A stretch of DNA of 26,377 nt from CAZUFB01 sp048173955 (GTDB lineage Bacteria; Actinomycetota; Coriobacteriia; Coriobacteriales; UMGS124): the NCBI GenBank assembly GCA_048173955.1, contig DBEYOB010000175.1, positions 1-26,377 on the forward strand. The letters run 5' to 3'. Shown piece by piece: positions 24,951 through 26,377 of this stretch; within the stretch, counting starts at the first letter, position 1; each line of letters starts with the position of its first letter. Under the pieces are notes generated by a model. It searched no databases, was not told where the DNA came from, and saw only the letters and a program-made list of their open reading frames with translations. The position numbers were made by a program, and so were the translations under genes.

Positions 24951-26377
24951 ATGAACAGGAACATGTTGTCCACCGAGGGACAGTTGGTCGCAAACCCCCG
25001 CCGCCGTGCTGCGCTGGGGCTGGCGGGCACCGTCGCCGCGGGCGCACTCGCCCTCGGCCTGGCGTTCGGTGGGGCCACCGTGCCGGCCTCCTACGCCGAC
25101 GAGGCGATCAATGCCTCGAGCGGCACCGTGGCGATGGCCGGCGAGGACACCTCGCTTGCCGAGGTGGTTGCCGACAAGGTGCTGCCCTCGGTCGGCAGCG
25201 TCTACGCGCTGATCAACAACGGCTACCAGCAGGGTATCTCGCAGGGCAGCTGCGAGGTTCTGAGCGCCGACGGCTACCTGCTGACGAACTACCACGTCAT
25301 CGAGGGCGCAACTGAGGTCCAGGTGACGCTCAACGGCAACGCCTACGAGGCCGAGATCGTCGGGTCCGATCCGACGAGCGACCTGGCCGTCCTCAAGGTC
25401 GACCCGGGCGACACCGAGCTGACCCCCATCGAGGTGGGCGACTCGTCCACGGTTGACGTCGGCGAGTGGGTCATGACGGTCGGCACGCCCTACGGCGAGA
25501 GCGGGTCGGTCTCGACCGGCATCGTGTCGGGCGTCGACCGCACCACGGTCGTCGAGCTCGACAGCACCGAGGCGTACTACGTCGGCCTCATCCAGACCGA
25601 CGCCATGATCAACTCCGGCTCGTCGGGCGGCGCCCTGGTGAACGCCGACGGCCAGCTGGTCGGCGTGACCACGATCAGCGCGACGCAGTCGGGCGACTGG
25701 GCGGGCATGAGCTACGCCATCCCGTCGAACTACGCCATCGACATCGCCAACCAGATTATCAACAACGGCGAGGTCCAGCACCCGCAGCTCGGCGTCTCGG
25801 TGTCGAGCCTGATGGACGCCTACTACCAGGGCGCCTACTCGATGCCCGGCGACTCGTCGTCGGTGCTGGGCGCCTACGTCGCCGGCGTCGTCCAGGGCTC
25901 GGGCGCCGAGGCGGCGGGCGTCCAGATCGGCGACGTCATCACGGCCATCGGCGGGCAAAGCCTGGACACCATTGAGGAATTCCGCCAGCTTTTGGCAGAA
26001 AACGATGAAGACGCCGCGGCGCTGACCGTCAAGCGCGGCACCCGCACGATCGAACTGAGCGCAGAGCCGGAGAAAGACGAGGACGGCGAGTACCGCCTCG
26101 GCGCCTGGGTGCGCGACAGTATGGCGGGTATCGGCACGATGACCTTCTTTGATCCGCAGAGCGGCACCTTCGGCGCGCTGGGCCACGGCGTGACGGACGT
26201 GGACACGGGACAGCTTTTGCCGCTCGACCACGGCAGCATCATGGACGCCTCGGTCAAGGCGGTGAAAAAGGGGGAGCGTGCCTCGCCCGGCGAGCTCAAG
26301 GGCGACTTTGACCTGACGCGCGACAGCGGCACGCTTTACGCCAACACCGAATGCGGCATTTTCGGCAAGCTCTCGGC
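24951..26377 (+). CDS. HtrA/DegP-like serine protease joined in frame to SpoIVB (S55) peptidase; 3' end cut by window
   Basis: 475 codons are visible from ATG at 24951 (GGAAGGAG just upstream). Residues 1-48 form a signal or signal-anchor with RRR and a hydrophobic stretch. A trypsin-like domain follows with all three catalytic residues: H115 in LLTNYHVIEG, D144 in SDLAVLKV, S225 in NSGSSGGALV. A PDZ domain begins at ~275 (GVQIGDVITAIGGQS at 323-337). After residue ~337 the protein reads like the end of a Clostridia-type SpoIVB PDZ domain and then its S55 peptidase domain: GAWVRDSMAGIGTMTFF (384-400), FGALGHGVTDVDTGQLLPL with the catalytic His (H412), ASPGELKGDF, and ECGIFGKL at the window end. 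Codons ending in A or T are almost absent in residues 230-336 and frequent (about one in six) after 337. A join within the shared PDZ motif, probably an assembly chimera, is the leading explanation. Confidence 0.85.
   Translation, partial: MNRNMLSTEGQLVANPRRRAALGLAGTVAAGALALGLAFGGATVPASYADEAINASSGTVAMAGEDTSLAEVVADKVLPSVGSVYALINNGYQQGISQGSCEVLSADGYLLTNYHVIEGATEVQVTLNGNAYEAEIVGSDPTSDLAVLKVDPGDTELTPIEVGDSSTVDVGEWVMTVGTPYGESGSVSTGIVSGVDRTTVVELDSTEAYYVGLIQTDAMINSGSSGGALVNADGQLVGVTTISATQSGDWAGMSYAIPSNYAIDIANQIINNGEVQHPQLGVSVSSLMDAYYQGAYSMPGDSSSVLGAYVAGVVQGSGAEAAGVQIGDVITAIGGQSLDTIEEFRQLLAENDEDAAALTVKRGTRTIELSAEPEKDEDGEYRLGAWVRDSMAGIGTMTFFDPQSGTFGALGHGVTDVDTGQLLPLDHGSIMDASVKAVKKGERASPGELKGDFDLTRDSGTLYANTECGIFGKLS

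Noticed and set aside
22622..25078. Long minus-strand frame opposite the antiporter
   Set aside because: Its Arg/Asp/Glu/Ala-rich translation is the complement of the antiporter codons; no start site or domain was seen.
24633..26231. Long minus-strand frame opposite the HtrA gene
   Set aside because: Antisense of a gene whose catalytic residues are all present.

Overview
The window looks like the chromosome of a gut-type coriobacterium (Actinomycetota, class Coriobacteriia). The DNA is very GC-rich, with codons ending almost always in G or C. It carries several exported single-subunit flavoprotein reductases of the fumarate-reductase/urocanate-reductase superfamily, and membrane-embedded LuxR regulators, a combination expanded in this class. 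The genus cannot be fixed from the window alone. The last ~420 bases differ sharply in codon use and encode part of a sporulation protease (SpoIVB type), which does not fit a non-sporulating coriobacterium.

Layout. 1-287 is the end of an oligoendopeptidase F gene. 461-11103 is a respiratory/regulatory island: three flavoprotein reductases (461-2284 minus, 6220-7806 plus, 9145-11103 plus), each transcribed away from its own regulator (LuxR-type membrane proteins at 2621-4186 and 4628-6058, LysR-type at 7959-8879). 11185-13104 holds an orphan PIN-domain nuclease with an odd 5' end and a DUF4143 ATPase preceded by a striking array of palindromes. 13402-15150 is phosphoglucomutase/phosphomannomutase. 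15151-15987 is an AT-richer gene-free stretch with several inverted repeats. 15988-17496 is an M20 metallopeptidase and 17784-19481 a large uncharacterised protein. 19482-20372 is a second gene-free stretch with a long inverted-repeat element, an 18-bp tandem repeat and the groES promoter. 20373-22406 is groES-groEL, 22703-24706 a CPA1 Na+/H+ antiporter, and 24951 to the end an HtrA-type protease whose reading frame runs without a break into an S55/SpoIVB peptidase.

How it fits together. In the first 11 kb, each reductase probably uses a different exported or imported electron acceptor, and the divergent regulator probably senses it; only the third reductase carries its own FMN-binding domain. 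The groESL operon and the antiporter are housekeeping/stress genes. The ATPase and PIN genes are typical accessory genes.

Main points for a second look: the HtrA/SpoIVB join (assembly chimera or true fusion), the 33-bp-spaced palindromes before the DUF4143 ATPase, three separate MITE-like inverted repeats, a G10 tract acting as the ribosome-binding region of the LysR gene, and a twin-arginine signal in which the second Arg is Cys.
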